A stretch of DNA of 64,000 nt, taken from assembly GCF_034627025.1 (NCBI RefSeq), contig NZ_CP141048.1, forward strand, positions 2,864,001-2,928,000, written 5' to 3'. A program made the translations under genes and the position numbers. The notes under the pieces are model-generated. The model had not been told where the DNA came from and ran no database searches. It worked only from the letters and a program-made list of their open reading frames with translations. How positions within the stretch are numbered: position 1 is the first letter of the stretch; the number at the start of each line of letters is the position of its first letter. Positions 50,525 to 59,788 of the stretch are shown here, in pieces. The stretch comes from Microvirga lotononidis (lineage in GTDB: Bacteria > Pseudomonadota > Alphaproteobacteria > Rhizobiales > Beijerinckiaceae).

Positions 50525-53019
50525 TCGCCGACATCCTGTCGCGGCTGAAGAGCAGCCCTGATCGCGAGCACGAGATGAGCCTCAACAGACTCATCTTCCT
50601 GAGCCTGATCGCAGCCTACACGTTCTGGATCAACCCCTCTGTCCCACGCGAGGCGCTGATCGCCGCAACGATCTTTGCCATCGTCTCGATAGGCATCGCC
50701 GTTCACATTGTCCTCCGGCCGCATCACTCGACGATCCGGCGGATCATCGCCATCGTCAGCGACCTCGCGACGGCTTCGGTGCAGCTCCATTACGTCGGGG
50801 AGACGTCGTCCGTTCTTTTCCTGCTCTACCTCTGGATCACATTCGGCAATGGATTTCGCTTCGGCATCCGCTTTCTCTATATTGCGGTGGCCGTCTCGGT
50901 GGCCTGCTTCACCATGGTCATCTACACGACGCCGCGTTGGCGTGACGACATCTATCTCTCGGCGACCCTGCTGCTGAGCCTGATCGTGCTCCCGCTCTAT
51001 GCCAGTACGCTGATCCGGAAGCTTTCCAACGCCAAGGCCCAGGCGGAAGCCGCCAATAAGGCGAAGACCCTGTTTCTCGCCAGCGTCAGCCATGAGCTGA
51101 GAACGCCGCTGAACGCCGTCATCGGCCTGTCCAGTCTCATGGCCGGGACGAATCTCGACGCGGAGCAGCGCGGTATCGTTCACACGATCGGTTCCGCCGG
51201 CGAGTCCCTTCTGCGGCAGATCAACAGCCTCCTGAGCCTGTCGCGCATCGAAGCGGGAAAAATGCCGATCGAACGGGTCGACCTCGATCTGCTGGAGGTG
51301 CTTTCTACCGCCCGCGCGATGGTTATCACGCAAGCCCAGCAGAAAGGGCTTCGGGTGACGATTCATATCGCCCCGCAGACACCCCTGCAGCTCCACGGAC
51401 CGAAGCATCATCTCGAGGAGATCCTGCTCAACCTGCTCGGTAACGCCGTCAAGTTCACGGAACGGGGCTACGTCACCCTCGCGGCCCATCCCTTGATCGA
51501 GAACGGCAGGCGCTTCGTGCGCTTCATCGCCTCCGACACGGGCATCGGCATCGCCCCGCAGGCCCTGGGCCGGATCTTCGACAGCTTTACCCAAGCCGAC
51601 GAAACCATCATCAACCGCTTCGGCGGAACTGGGCTTGGCCTCTCCATCTGCCAGCAGCTGATCGGGGCCATGGGCGGCCGGATCGGCGTGGACAGCCGAG
51701 AGGGGCACGGCAGTTCCTTCTGGTTCATCCTGCCGATGGAAGAAGCATCGAGCCGCGATGCTCCCAGTGAGCAGCAGCCTCGCCCATTTCGACCGCTTCT
51801 GGTTTGCGCCGATCCGACCCTTGCAGAGGGGTTCGCGGTCCGGCTTGGCGGCGGGGACGACTGCCCCATCGCCCGGAACCTTGCCGAGGCGAAGGAATGG
51901 ATGCTGCAGGCTCGGGGCGAGCCCGTCGTCCCGTTCTGCTTCAGCGATCTGCCCGCCGCGTCGCTGGCCACCGAGATAGAGAAGGTCGCGCTTCCCATTC
52001 TTCCGGTTCTAATCCGCACGAACGCTCCCCGGAGACTTGTTGAGCCGGGCTTGGTCCATGTGTCGAGCAGCGTGCTGCCGCTCGATTTCACGGTGGATGA
52101 GGCAAGGACCGCCATGTCCGTGACGGCCGCTCAGACATCCTGGGCTCAATCGATATGGACCGAGACGAGCAGGGTTGAGCTTCCGGTCGCGGCCCAGCCT
52201 CTTTCGATCCTGGTGGCGGACGACAACGCCACGAACCGTCTCGTGATCTCGAAGATCCTGGAGCGCGGCGGACATGCCGCCCGATGCGTCGAGAACGGGG
52301 AGGAAGCCCTCAATCTCCTGGAGGCGGAGAGGTTCGACCTCGTCATCATGGACATCAACATGCCCGTGATGACAGGCATCGAAGCTGCCAACCTGTTCCG
52401 GTTCACGGAACCTCCGGGTACCCGCATTCCGATCATCGCCCTCACGGCCGACGCGACGCCCGAGATCGTCGCCGAGAGCCGTGCTGCAGGGATGGATGCC
52501 TGTCTGACCAAGCCGGTTCAGCCTGCCGTGCTGCTCAAGGCAATCGACGAGCATGCGGTTCTCGCCTCCGCCCCAGGGCCTGTGGACACGGTTCCTGCCG
52601 CCACCAGTCAGCCGGACGCCCATTCCTCCTTCATCGACGAATCCCTTCTCGCGGAACTGGAGCAATTGGGAGGGAGAGAATTCGTCCTCAACCTCGTGGA
52701 GGAATTCTTCTCGGATGCGGAGCGTCTTATCGCCGAGTTGCAAAGCGCCGCGGCTGCGGGGGACTCGCATCGGTTCCGCCTTGAGGCTCATGGCCTGCAG
52801 AGCGCCTCGGCGAATGTAGGAGCAAGAGCCGTGCACGAGATCTGCGTCAGCTGGAGAAGAATCACCAGCGCAGATCTCGCCACGAGCGGAGCCGGCCAGG
52901 TCGAGAGATTGGCACGTGCCCTAAAGCTCACACAGGAGCAGCTGAAGCAGCATCTTTCTCCCCCGAAGGAAGCAGGGGCCCCTGCGGCTTCTGCAACAGC
53001 GGCGTGGCCAGCTCCATGA
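50521..53019 (+). CDS. rpfC: RpfC-like hybrid sensor histidine kinase
   Basis: An 832-residue hybrid kinase. The N-terminus (residues about 12-26, DREHEMSLNRLIFLS) and five membrane helices to about residue 165 resemble the DSF sensor of RpfC, including LYLWITFGNGFRFG. HisKA carries H191 (SVSHELRTPLN) and is followed by HATPase, then REC with D611 (IMDINMPVMTG). A C-terminal Hpt domain has H757 (EAHGLQSASANVG). The GTG at 50521 overlaps the upstream stop and keeps the conserved N-terminus; ATG 50575 would remove it. It presumably senses the RpfF product and relays phosphate to the REC-PAS-GGDEF-EAL protein. Confidence 0.88.
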   Translation: MIADILSRLKSSPDREHEMSLNRLIFLSLIAAYTFWINPSVPREALIAATIFAIVSIGIAVHIVLRPHHSTIRRIIAIVSDLATASVQLHYVGETSSVLFLLYLWITFGNGFRFGIRFLYIAVAVSVACFTMVIYTTPRWRDDIYLSATLLLSLIVLPLYASTLIRKLSNAKAQAEAANKAKTLFLASVSHELRTPLNAVIGLSSLMAGTNLDAEQRGIVHTIGSAGESLLRQINSLLSLSRIEAGKMPIERVDLDLLEVLSTARAMVITQAQQKGLRVTIHIAPQTPLQLHGPKHHLEEILLNLLGNAVKFTERGYVTLAAHPLIENGRRFVRFIASDTGIGIAPQALGRIFDSFTQADETIINRFGGTGLGLSICQQLIGAMGGRIGVDSREGHGSSFWFILPMEEASSRDAPSEQQPRPFRPLLVCADPTLAEGFAVRLGGGDDCPIARNLAEAKEWMLQARGEPVVPFCFSDLPAASLATEIEKVALPILPVLIRTNAPRRLVEPGLVHVSSSVLPLDFTVDEARTAMSVTAAQTSWAQSIWTETSRVELPVAAQPLSILVADDNATNRLVISKILERGGHAARCVENGEEALNLLEAERFDLVIMDINMPVMTGIEAANLFRFTEPPGTRIPIIALTADATPEIVAESRAAGMDACLTKPVQPAVLLKAIDEHAVLASAPGPVDTVPAATSQPDAHSSFIDESLLAELEQLGGREFVLNLVEEFFSDAERLIAELQSAAAAGDSHRFRLEAHGLQSASANVGARAVHEICVSWRRITSADLATSGAGQVERLARALKLTQEQLKQHLSPPKEAGAPAASATAAWPAP

Positions 53020-53163
53020 TGTGACCGGTGAGATCCACGCCGCTATCGGTATACAGGCAGTTCGGTGCCTCCACGAGTTGCTGTCACGTTAACTTGGTCC
53101 GGACGGCAGATCGTGTGGATCGTCTGCGATGACCGAACCGGCCAGCGGGAATATCGACATTCC

Positions 53164-53697
53164 TCAATCGGCGAAGCGCCGCTCATATTCCTCCTTCAAC
53201 CGTCCCCAGCTCTCCCAGAACGGCTCCGGTGCCTCGCCGGCTACGCGGGCAGCCAGGATATCGAGATGGGCGTGCCAGCCGGCGCCGACGCTGAGCAGGG
53301 TGGCGCGGTCGGTGACGCGGTGATGGGTCACGGTGAGCAGCACGTCGGAGCCCTGCGGTTCCAGGGAGAAGGTGACGCCGCCGGTCGAGCCCCAGGTGAT
53401 GGCGAGCCGGCAGAGCGGGTCGAGTTCGGTGATCTGGCAGACCATCCGGTGCTCCTCGGAGAAGCCGGGTGGGCGTCTTCCGGGCGGATCCGACAATTCG
53501 TCGTTGCGCCAGACGAGCTCAACGGACGAACCCGGCACGGTCCCCATGTGGCCCGCCGCGAGCCATTGGCGGCGAAGGTCGCCGTCCGTGAGGTAGGCCC
53601 AGACGCGGTCGACAGGGCCGGGCAGAAGGCGCTGGATCGTGAGCGTCGCGGGTTCGGTCAGTACGCCATAGGCGTCGAGGGTGGCAAGATCGGTCAT
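53164..53697 (-). CDS. SRPBCC/AHSA1 family protein
   Basis: A 177-residue START-like protein. The opening strand (LTIQRLLPGPVDRVWAYLTDGDLRRQWLA) and FSLEPQGSDVLLTVTHHRV are characteristic of AHSA1-like SRPBCC proteins. The ligand is unknown. The ATG overlaps the stop of the ArsR gene (ATGA). This ArsR-SRPBCC pairing is widespread, and the second protein is thought to act with the regulator's target pathway. Confidence 0.88.
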   Translation of the reverse strand: MTDLATLDAYGVLTEPATLTIQRLLPGPVDRVWAYLTDGDLRRQWLAAGHMGTVPGSSVELVWRNDELSDPPGRRPPGFSEEHRMVCQITELDPLCRLAITWGSTGGVTFSLEPQGSDVLLTVTHHRVTDRATLLSVGAGWHAHLDILAARVAGEAPEPFWESWGRLKEEYERRFAD

Positions 53698-54065
53698 GCT
53701 TCGTCTCCTTCTTCGGCTGGGGGTGGGGCGTTCTGGGCATCCTCCTCGCGAAGGAGCCGTTCCAGCACGTCCAGACGCTCGGTCCAGAAGTGTTCGTAGA
53801 TGCCGAGCCATTGGTGCGCGCTCGCCAGCGGCCCGGGATCGAGGCGGCAGACATGGATGCGGCCGCGGATTTCGCGCCGGAGAAGGCCCGCCTGCTCCAG
53901 CACCTTGATGTGCTTCGAGGCAGCAGCGAGCGAGATCGCAAAGGGTTCGGCCAGCTGGCTCACCGTGCGCTCGCCGCCGCCGAGATCGCTCAGCATCCGC
54001 CGCCGGGTGGAATCGGCGAGAGCGTGGAAGACCGTATCGAGTCGGGATGTTTGTAATTCAACCAT
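53694..54065 (-). CDS. ArsR-family transcriptional regulator
   Basis: A 123-residue winged-helix repressor. LADSTRRRMLSDLGGGERTVSQLAEPF then SLAAASKHIKVLEQAGLLRRE form the helix-turn-helix. No ArsR metal-site cysteine pair is present, so it is probably of the non-metal class paired with SRPBCC proteins. The ATG at 54065 falls within one base of the predicted transcription start, so the message may be leaderless. Two palindromes over the promoter suggest autoregulation. Confidence 0.87.
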   Translation of the reverse strand: MVELQTSRLDTVFHALADSTRRRMLSDLGGGERTVSQLAEPFAISLAAASKHIKVLEQAGLLRREIRGRIHVCRLDPGPLASAHQWLGIYEHFWTERLDVLERLLREEDAQNAPPPAEEGDEA

Positions 54066-54112
54066 GTGGTTGAATATGCGCGTACGCGTAGGAATAGTCA
54101 ACCGATTGGTTT
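54056..54112 (-). promoter_or_regulatory. Promoter and operators of the ArsR-SRPBCC pair
   Basis: On the minus strand: -35 TTGACT (54101-54096), 17-base spacer, -10 CATATT (54078-54073). A perfect palindrome ATTCAACCA-TG-TGGTTGAAT (54056-54075) covers the start codon and the -10. A weaker relative, AACCGATTGGTT (54100-54111), covers the -35. Confidence 0.7.
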
Positions 54113-54396
54113 AATATTTCCGGGCAATGCCGGTCGCATGCGGGCGAACGCACCGAACGATGCGCCAGGCGACGCGGGTGCTCCACCGGAGAGGCAGGGC
54201 AACCGGTCATGGGAGGGTGAATTTTTCAAGGGAAAAAGAGAGCCGACGCAGCCGTCGTTCTCGTCGACGGGCTGCGCGGCTGCGGCTTGGCGATCGGCCT
54301 TCACGCCTCCTGCAAGGGGAGGGAGGCTCGCCTTCGTCTCAGTCGGTCTCCCGGATCAGGCTCGCGCCGCATCCGGGATGACGTGTCAGGGAAAAC
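54076..54396. other. Intergenic region upstream of the ArsR gene
   Basis: No gene is supported. Apart from the promoter elements at its left end, it has a 7-bp palindrome CCCGGAT / ATCCGGG (54351-54357, 54372-54378), close to the stop of the next minus-strand gene. The open frames here are Arg/Pro-rich shadows. Confidence 0.55.
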
Positions 54397-54867
54397 TCAA
54401 GCCTTCCCGGCGGTGTCGCTCTTCTCGCTCTTGGCGGCCTTGGCCTTGCTCGTCTTGCGCTTGCTGTGGTCGCTGGAGCGCTGGACGTACCGGACCTTCT
54501 TGGCCTCCGGCCTGGTGTCCTGCTCGCCGCCGGCTTCCTCGCCCACGAGGCGGGCCGGCAGGAAGTGACGGGCGGCCTCCGTGACCACGCCGGCGACGGC
54601 GCCGGCCGCGGTCTGGGTCAGGTCGACACCCTGCTCACCGGCTTTGGCCGCGGCGGCGCCGGCCTTCTTCGCCGTCCGGGTCTTGGTGAGGGCGGCGGCG
54701 GCCGCGCCTGCTGCGGCGATCAGGGCGTCGGCCAGAATCTCGCGGCCGAGATCCGTGTTGATGAGGTCCATCAGCCCGGACTTCTTCGCCGTCTTTGCCA
54801 GCTTCGTGCCGACGCCTTTCTTCGCCTTCGTGCCCGATTTCTTTTCCTTGTCCTTGGCCTTCGCCAT
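54397..54867 (-). CDS. Lysine/alanine-rich protein of unknown function
   Basis: A 156-residue basic protein. Lys-rich ends (AKAKDKEKKSGTKAKKG at the start, SKRKTSKAKAAKSEKS at the end) flank an Ala-rich helical middle (ILADALIAAAGAAAAALTKTRTAKKAGAAA). The composition resembles histone-like or DNA-associated tails, but no domain is recognised. The ATG at 54867 has AGGAG eight bases upstream. A weak GGAAC-N17-GGTT site (54924-54899) may be a stress promoter. Confidence 0.65.
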   Translation of the reverse strand: MAKAKDKEKKSGTKAKKGVGTKLAKTAKKSGLMDLINTDLGREILADALIAAAGAAAAALTKTRTAKKAGAAAAKAGEQGVDLTQTAAGAVAGVVTEAARHFLPARLVGEEAGGEQDTRPEAKKVRYVQRSSDHSKRKTSKAKAAKSEKSDTAGKA

Positions 54868-54936
54868 GTTCATCTCCTGATGGTCAAGCTTCCGGAACAA
54901 CCCCCATGGAACCACAGGGGTTCCAAAAGGCCAAGC

Positions 54937-56421
54937 TCATCCGAAATGGCGCGCCAGCACGTCGTGCACGGCCTTGACGAGATCGGTTTCGGGCACGGAG
55001 AACTGCGCTGGGCGGGCGGCCTTCCATTCCTCGTTGGACGCGATGGCCCCTGCCGCCTTGGCGCCCTCGATCAGGTCCTTGACCTCGACCTCGCCGCGCT
55101 CGCGCTCGTTGGAGCCCTGGATCACCACGCAGGGGCTTTGGCGCCGGTCGGCATACTTCATCTGCGCCTTCATGCCCGACGAGCCGAGATAGAGCTCGGC
55201 CCGGATGCCCGCCTGGCGTAGGGTCGAGACCATGCGCTGATAGGCGGCGATCTGGTCCCGGTCCATGACGAGCACCACTACCGGGCCGGGCTTCTCGGCG
55301 CCGGATACGATGGGGCTCCTGATCATCTGCAGGGCCGAAAGCAGGCGCGAGACGCCGATGGAGAACCCGGTGGCCGGCACGGGCTCGGAGCGGAAGCGGC
55401 CCACGAGGCCGTCATAGCGCCCGCCGCCGCCCACGGAGCCGAAGCGCACCGGGCGCCCGTCCTCGTCCTGCACCTGGAAGGTCAGCTCCGCCTCGTAGAC
55501 GGGGCCCGTGTAGTATTCGAGGCCGCGCACCACGGACGGATCGATGGTGACGCGGTCCTCATAGCCGGAGGCGGCGACGAGAGACGCGATCTCCGCCAGT
55601 TCGTCCGCACCTTCGAGGCCGCGCGCCGATGCGCCGACGACCTTGCGCAGGTTCTCGACTGTCGCAGCGTTGTTTGCGCCCTTGGCGTCGGTGAAGGCGA
55701 GCACCCGTGCGATGGCATTGGGATCGAGGCCCGCACCCTTCGTGAAATCGCCGCTCTCATCCTTGCGGCCTGCGCCCAGCAGCTGGCTTACGCCCTCGGG
55801 GCCGAGGCGGTCGAGCTTGTCGATGGCGCGCAGCACCGTCAGGCGCTGACCGGCCTTGTCCTCGCCGCCGAGGCCGATGGCTTCGAGCACACCGTCGAGC
55901 ACCTTGCGGTTGTTGATCTTGATGATGAAGTCGCCGCGCTTGAGGCCGAGCTTCTCCATGGTGTCGGCGGCCATCATGCAGATTTCCGCATCCGCCGCGA
56001 CGGAGGCGGCGCCTACCGTGTCGGCATCGAACTGCATGAACTGGCGGAACCGGCCCGGGCCCGGCTTCTCGTTGCGGAACACCCAGCCGACCCGGTAGCT
56101 GCGATAGGGCTTGGGCAGGGCGTCGAAGTTCTCGGCGACGTAGCGGGCCAGCGGCGCGGTCAGGTCGTAGCGCAGCGAGAGCCATTGCTCGTCGTCGTCC
56201 TGGAACGAGAACACGCCCTCGTTGGGCCGGTCCTGGTCCGGCAGGAACTTGCCGAGGGCATCCGTGTACTCGACGAAGGGCGTCTCGACGCCCTCGAAGC
56301 CGTAAAGCTCGTAAGAATCGCGGATCGCCGCCAGCATGCGCTCGGTGGCGGAAAGATCGGCGGGAGTACGGTCGGCAAAGCCGCGCGGCGCGCGAGCCTT
56401 GATCTTGTCGGCCTTGGACAT
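54937..56421 (-). CDS. hisS: Histidine--tRNA ligase
   Basis: A 494-residue class II aminoacyl-tRNA synthetase. Motif 2 is seen as [20 protein letters not shown], the His-binding segment as [14 protein letters not shown] and motif 3 near [14 protein letters not shown]-terminal anticodon-binding domain with [15 protein letters not shown] closes the protein. The ATG at 56421 begins [17 protein letters not shown], and a longer in-frame extension upstream overlaps a repeat and is non-coding. It charges tRNA-His in translation. Confidence 0.95.
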   Translation of the reverse strand: MSKADKIKARAPRGFADRTPADLSATERMLAAIRDSYELYGFEGVETPFVEYTDALGKFLPDQDRPNEGVFSFQDDDEQWLSLRYDLTAPLARYVAENFDALPKPYRSYRVGWVFRNEKPGPGRFRQFMQFDADTVGAASVAADAEICMMAADTMEKLGLKRGDFIIKINNRKVLDGVLEAIGLGGEDKAGQRLTVLRAIDKLDRLGPEGVSQLLGAGRKDESGDFTKGAGLDPNAIARVLAFTDAKGANNAATVENLRKVVGASARGLEGADELAEIASLVAASGYEDRVTIDPSVVRGLEYYTGPVYEAELTFQVQDEDGRPVRFGSVGGGGRYDGLVGRFRSEPVPATGFSIGVSRLLSALQMIRSPIVSGAEKPGPVVVLVMDRDQIAAYQRMVSTLRQAGIRAELYLGSSGMKAQMKYADRRQSPCVVIQGSNERERGEVEVKDLIEGAKAAGAIASNEEWKAARPAQFSVPETDLVKAVHDVLARHFG

Positions 56422-56521
56422 GGTTTTACAGCAGCCGTTGAAGTGGGAGAAACGTGCTGCGGTCCTACTCCCTGTGGCCGGGAGGGGCAAGGGTTGGTTG
56501 TCAGCTGCCCATAAACGCGTC

Positions 56522-56603
56522 ATGGCCGGGCTTGGCCCGGCCATCCACGCCTTTGAACCGCTACGCCATAAAGGCTTAGATACCCGGCACAAGGCCGGGC
56601 ATG
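56522..56603. repeat. Pair of GGCCGGGC-type palindromes
   Basis: A perfect palindrome ATGGCCGGGC-TTG-GCCCGGCCAT (56522-56544) is followed by a second one, GCCCGGC-type (56582-56603). Both belong to the same family as the repeats in the 10-11 kb block. They fill the gap between hisS and the aminotransferase gene. Confidence 0.75.
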
Positions 56604-56613
56604 GCGGCAGTGC

Positions 56614-57966
56614 TTACGCCACAGCCTTGATCACCTTGGTGAGCTTGTCGACGATCTCGCCGATCTGCTCCTCGGTGATGATGAGCGGCGGGGAGAGGGC
56701 GATGGTGTCGCCGGTGATGCGCATCATCAGGCCGTATTCCTGGAAGCCGCGATCCATGGCCTCGAAGGCGCGCTTGCCCACCGCGTCGGGACGCGAGGCG
56801 AGGTCGATGGCGCCCACGAGCCCGATGGTGCGAATGTCGAGCACGTTCGGCAGGTCCTTCAGCGAATGGATTGCGTCGGCCCAGACCGGCTCCAGGGCCT
56901 TGGCGCGCTCGAACAGCTTCTCGTCCCGGTAGATGTCCTGGGTCGCGAGCGCCGCCGCGCAGGCGAGCGGATGGCCGGAATAGGTGTAGCCGTGGAACAG
57001 CTCGATCATATGATCGGGGCCGTTCATGAAGGTATCGTAGAGACCCTCGCGCACCAGTACGCCGCCCATGGGGACGGTGCCGGAATTCACCCCCTTGGCG
57101 AAGGTGATCATGTCGGGGATCACGCCGTAGCGCTCGGCCGCGAAGGCGGTGCCGAGACGGCCGAAGCCCGAGATCACCTCGTCGAAGATAAGCAGGATGC
57201 CGTGCTTGTCGCAGATCTCGCGCAGGCGCTTCAGATAGCCCTTCGGCGGCGGCAGCACGCCGGTGGAGCCGGCCATCGGCTCGACGATGACGGCCGCGAT
57301 GGTCGAGGCGTCGTGGAGCGCCACGATGCGCTCCAGCTCGTCGGCCAGATGCGCGCCCCATTCGGGCTCTCCGCGGGAGAAGGCCTGCTCGGCCCGGTTA
57401 TAGGTGTGGGGAAGGTGGTCGACGCCCGCCAGCAGGGTGCCGAAGAACTGCCGGTTCTTGACGATGCCGCCTACCGAAATGCCGCCGAAGCCGACGCCGT
57501 GATAGCCGCGCTCGCGGCCGATGAGGCGCGTCTTGCTGCCCTGGCCCTTCACGTTCCAATAGGCGAGCGCCACCTTGAGCGCCGTGTCCACGGCCTCGGA
57601 GCCCGAGTTGCAGAAGAACACGTGGTTGAGGTCGCCCGGCGCGAGTTGAGCGAGGCGCGACGCGAGGGCGAAGCCGCCCGCATGGCCGAACTGGAAGGCC
57701 GGCGAATAGTCGAGTTCCTGCGCCTGGGCCTGGATGGCCGCCGTGATCTCATCGCGGTTATGACCGGCATTGCAGCACCAGAGGCCGGCGGCGCCGTCGA
57801 TCACCTCCCGGCCGTCGGGGGTGTAATAGTACATGCCCTTGGCGCGGGCGATCATCCGGGGGCGCTGCTTGAAGGAGCGGTTCGCCGTGAAGGGAAGCCA
57901 CCAGGCATCCAGGTCGTTGGGTGCAATGAGGTCGTTGGCGGCTCTGGATGTCTGTGCAGTCATCAT
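56614..57966 (-). CDS. Class III aminotransferase (omega-aminotransferase family)
   Basis: A 450-residue PLP-dependent enzyme. DGAAGLWCCNAGHNRDEI near the N-terminus, VFFCNSGSEAVDTALKVALAYW, the IFDEVISGFGRLG segment and the PLP lysine in ITFAKGVNSG define the class. Family members transaminate beta-alanine, pyruvate or polyamines. It is annotated elsewhere simply as an aspartate aminotransferase-family protein. Its length is normal. The substrate is not readable from the sequence. Confidence 0.9.
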   Translation of the reverse strand: MMTAQTSRAANDLIAPNDLDAWWLPFTANRSFKQRPRMIARAKGMYYYTPDGREVIDGAAGLWCCNAGHNRDEITAAIQAQAQELDYSPAFQFGHAGGFALASRLAQLAPGDLNHVFFCNSGSEAVDTALKVALAYWNVKGQGSKTRLIGRERGYHGVGFGGISVGGIVKNRQFFGTLLAGVDHLPHTYNRAEQAFSRGEPEWGAHLADELERIVALHDASTIAAVIVEPMAGSTGVLPPPKGYLKRLREICDKHGILLIFDEVISGFGRLGTAFAAERYGVIPDMITFAKGVNSGTVPMGGVLVREGLYDTFMNGPDHMIELFHGYTYSGHPLACAAALATQDIYRDEKLFERAKALEPVWADAIHSLKDLPNVLDIRTIGLVGAIDLASRPDAVGKRAFEAMDRGFQEYGLMMRITGDTIALSPPLIITEEQIGEIVDKLTKVIKAVA

Positions 57967-58065
57967 GGTCCCCGAAAATGGCTGATGGGTGCGAACCTAA
58001 CAGCCGTGACCGGGCGCCGCAAAAAGAACTTTCGGCGAAGCCATGATCCGGATGCAATCCTCGGC

Positions 58066-58287
58066 TCATCCGGTCATGGCGCGGGCCTCATAGCCGGCCG
58101 CGTCCAAGGCGCGCGCGACCTCGACGCTCTGCGCCCTGGTCGTCACATGCACACGGCCGTGATCGAGATCCACCTCGACCGTGGCACCCGGATCGAGGCG
58201 CTGAATGGCCTTGGTCACCGACGTGACGCATCCCTGGCAGGTCATTCCGTCGACCTGCATCAGCAGGTCCTTCCGAGGTTCTTCCAT
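58066..58287 (-). CDS. Heavy-metal-associated (HMA) domain protein
   Basis: A 73-residue metallochaperone-like peptide. The metal-binding loop GMTCQGCVTSV and the ferredoxin-like fold ending in the AARALDAAGYEA-type helix are complete. It most likely binds Cu(I). The ATG at 58287 has AGAGGTG upstream. No copper ATPase is visible nearby, so the partner lies elsewhere. Confidence 0.88.
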   Translation of the reverse strand: MEEPRKDLLMQVDGMTCQGCVTSVTKAIQRLDPGATVEVDLDHGRVHVTTRAQSVEVARALDAAGYEARAMTG

Positions 58288-58465
58288 CGACAACACCTCT
58301 TTCTCCGGCTCCGGAATCGAGCGGTTCTCATGGAAGGGAAACGCGCAATGGTGAAATAATATCCATTTCGGGAAGACGAAACTTGCCCCGCGACTCGCGC
58401 TGATTCATTGTCTGTTAACACACTGATTCGCGCACATTCGCCGAGCCAGGGGAGCGGGGGCACCC

Positions 58466-59731
58466 ATGGTGACGAACACAAAGAAAATTTCTGTCCTGCG
58501 GGACAGGAAGGCGACGATGCTCGCCTTCACGCCGGCCTTTCTGGCCGCCGCCGCATCGGCCTATGTGCCGATGGAGGCGGGTCATATCCTGCCGGTTTTC
58601 GGCTTCCTGATCATGGCCATCTTTTTCGGCCTCGTCTTCCTGTGGTGGCAGGCCGAGACGGAGCGGCAGGGGAGGGTGACACAGCTCGTCGCCCGCGATC
58701 AGGAGGCGCCGATTCCGGCCGACCCACTCGTCCTGCGTCCGTCCGTGCGGGCAGTCAGCCCGGTCACCGTCCTCCGGGAACTGGCGATGTCCGCCGGCCC
58801 GCAGGTTCACGGGGATGAAGCCGACCCGGCGCTGTCGGGGCGGATGCAGGCTGCGCCTTTCCCCGAGCCGTCCCTGCTGCCTTCCATGCGCCGACCTTCG
58901 GCCGAGGAGATCAGCCGCGTGCGGTTGGTCAACCAAGCCTTCGAGGCCGACCGGATCGAGATGCACCTGCAGCCCGTGGTCTCTTTGCCGCAGCATAAGA
59001 TCCGCTTCTACGAGGCCTTGGCCCGGCTGCGCCTGTCGGACGGAACCCTTCTCAGGCCATCCGAATTCCTGCCGATCATCGAGGCATCGGGCCACGCATC
59101 GGATTTCGACCGTCGCGTGCTGGTCCGCACCATGGCCGTCGCTCGCCATCTGGTCGCTCGCGGCAGCGAGGCCATCGTCGGCGTGAACCTCACGGCTCAT
59201 TCCGTCGCCGAGCCCGGCTTCCTGTGGTCGCTGGCCCGACTGTTCGATGCCAGCCCCGATCTTCTCGGCAAGATCGTCCTGGAAATGTCCCAGCAGAGCT
59301 GGCGCTATATCGACGCGGATCACCGGGCGGCGCTTGCGGCCTTGCGTGAGCGAGGCGTGCCGTTTTCCCTCGACCGGGCCACCGATCTCCGGTTCGATCC
59401 GGTGAGGCTGGCCGATCTCGGCATCCGGTTCATGAAGCTGCCGGCGGACCTTATGATCGAGGCTGCCGAGCGGGCCGATGGCCGCTATGCGGGACCGGAA
59501 CTCGACGTGCGCGACTTCGCTTCGGCCCTGCGCCGCCAGGGCATCCTGCTGATCGCCGACCGGGTAGAGGATGACGGCATGGTGCCGATGCTCTGCGAAC
59601 TCGGCGTGCCGCTGGCGCAAGGCTTCGCTTTCGCGACCCCGCGTCCGGTCAAGCCCGAAGTTTCCGAGCCGCCGGCTCTGCAGTCCTTCGGCCTTGAGAA
59701 TGCGCCGACTCTTCTGCGGCACGTCGGTTGA
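58466..59731 (+). CDS. Membrane-anchored degenerate EAL-domain protein
   Basis: A 421-residue protein. Two membrane segments at about 18-60 (AFTPAFLAAAASAYVPM and LPVFGFLIMAIFFGLVFLWW) lead to a linker and an EAL domain from about 160. The EAL motif is intact at 183-185 (FYEALARLR), but other catalytic residues have been lost: the IDDFG block reads SLDRATDL, the LEITE block reads LEMSQQ, and AEGVE reads ADRVED. It is probably a c-di-GMP receptor or structural protein rather than a phosphodiesterase. No clear ribosome site precedes its ATG. Confidence 0.82.
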   Translation: MVTNTKKISVLRDRKATMLAFTPAFLAAAASAYVPMEAGHILPVFGFLIMAIFFGLVFLWWQAETERQGRVTQLVARDQEAPIPADPLVLRPSVRAVSPVTVLRELAMSAGPQVHGDEADPALSGRMQAAPFPEPSLLPSMRRPSAEEISRVRLVNQAFEADRIEMHLQPVVSLPQHKIRFYEALARLRLSDGTLLRPSEFLPIIEASGHASDFDRRVLVRTMAVARHLVARGSEAIVGVNLTAHSVAEPGFLWSLARLFDASPDLLGKIVLEMSQQSWRYIDADHRAALAALRERGVPFSLDRATDLRFDPVRLADLGIRFMKLPADLMIEAAERADGRYAGPELDVRDFASALRRQGILLIADRVEDDGMVPMLCELGVPLAQGFAFATPRPVKPEVSEPPALQSFGLENAPTLLRHVG

Positions 59732-59788
59732 CAGGCAGCGCATCGGGCGGTCGCCCGATGACGCGGGAGCATCGGATTGACTTGACTT

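Noticed and set aside
54897..54926. GGAACC/GGTTCC palindrome after hisS as a terminator
   Set aside because: Six-base stem without a following T-run; it more likely overlaps a weak promoter for the Lys-rich gene.
56866..58359. 497-codon plus-strand open frame
   Set aside because: Antisense to the aminotransferase and HMA genes.
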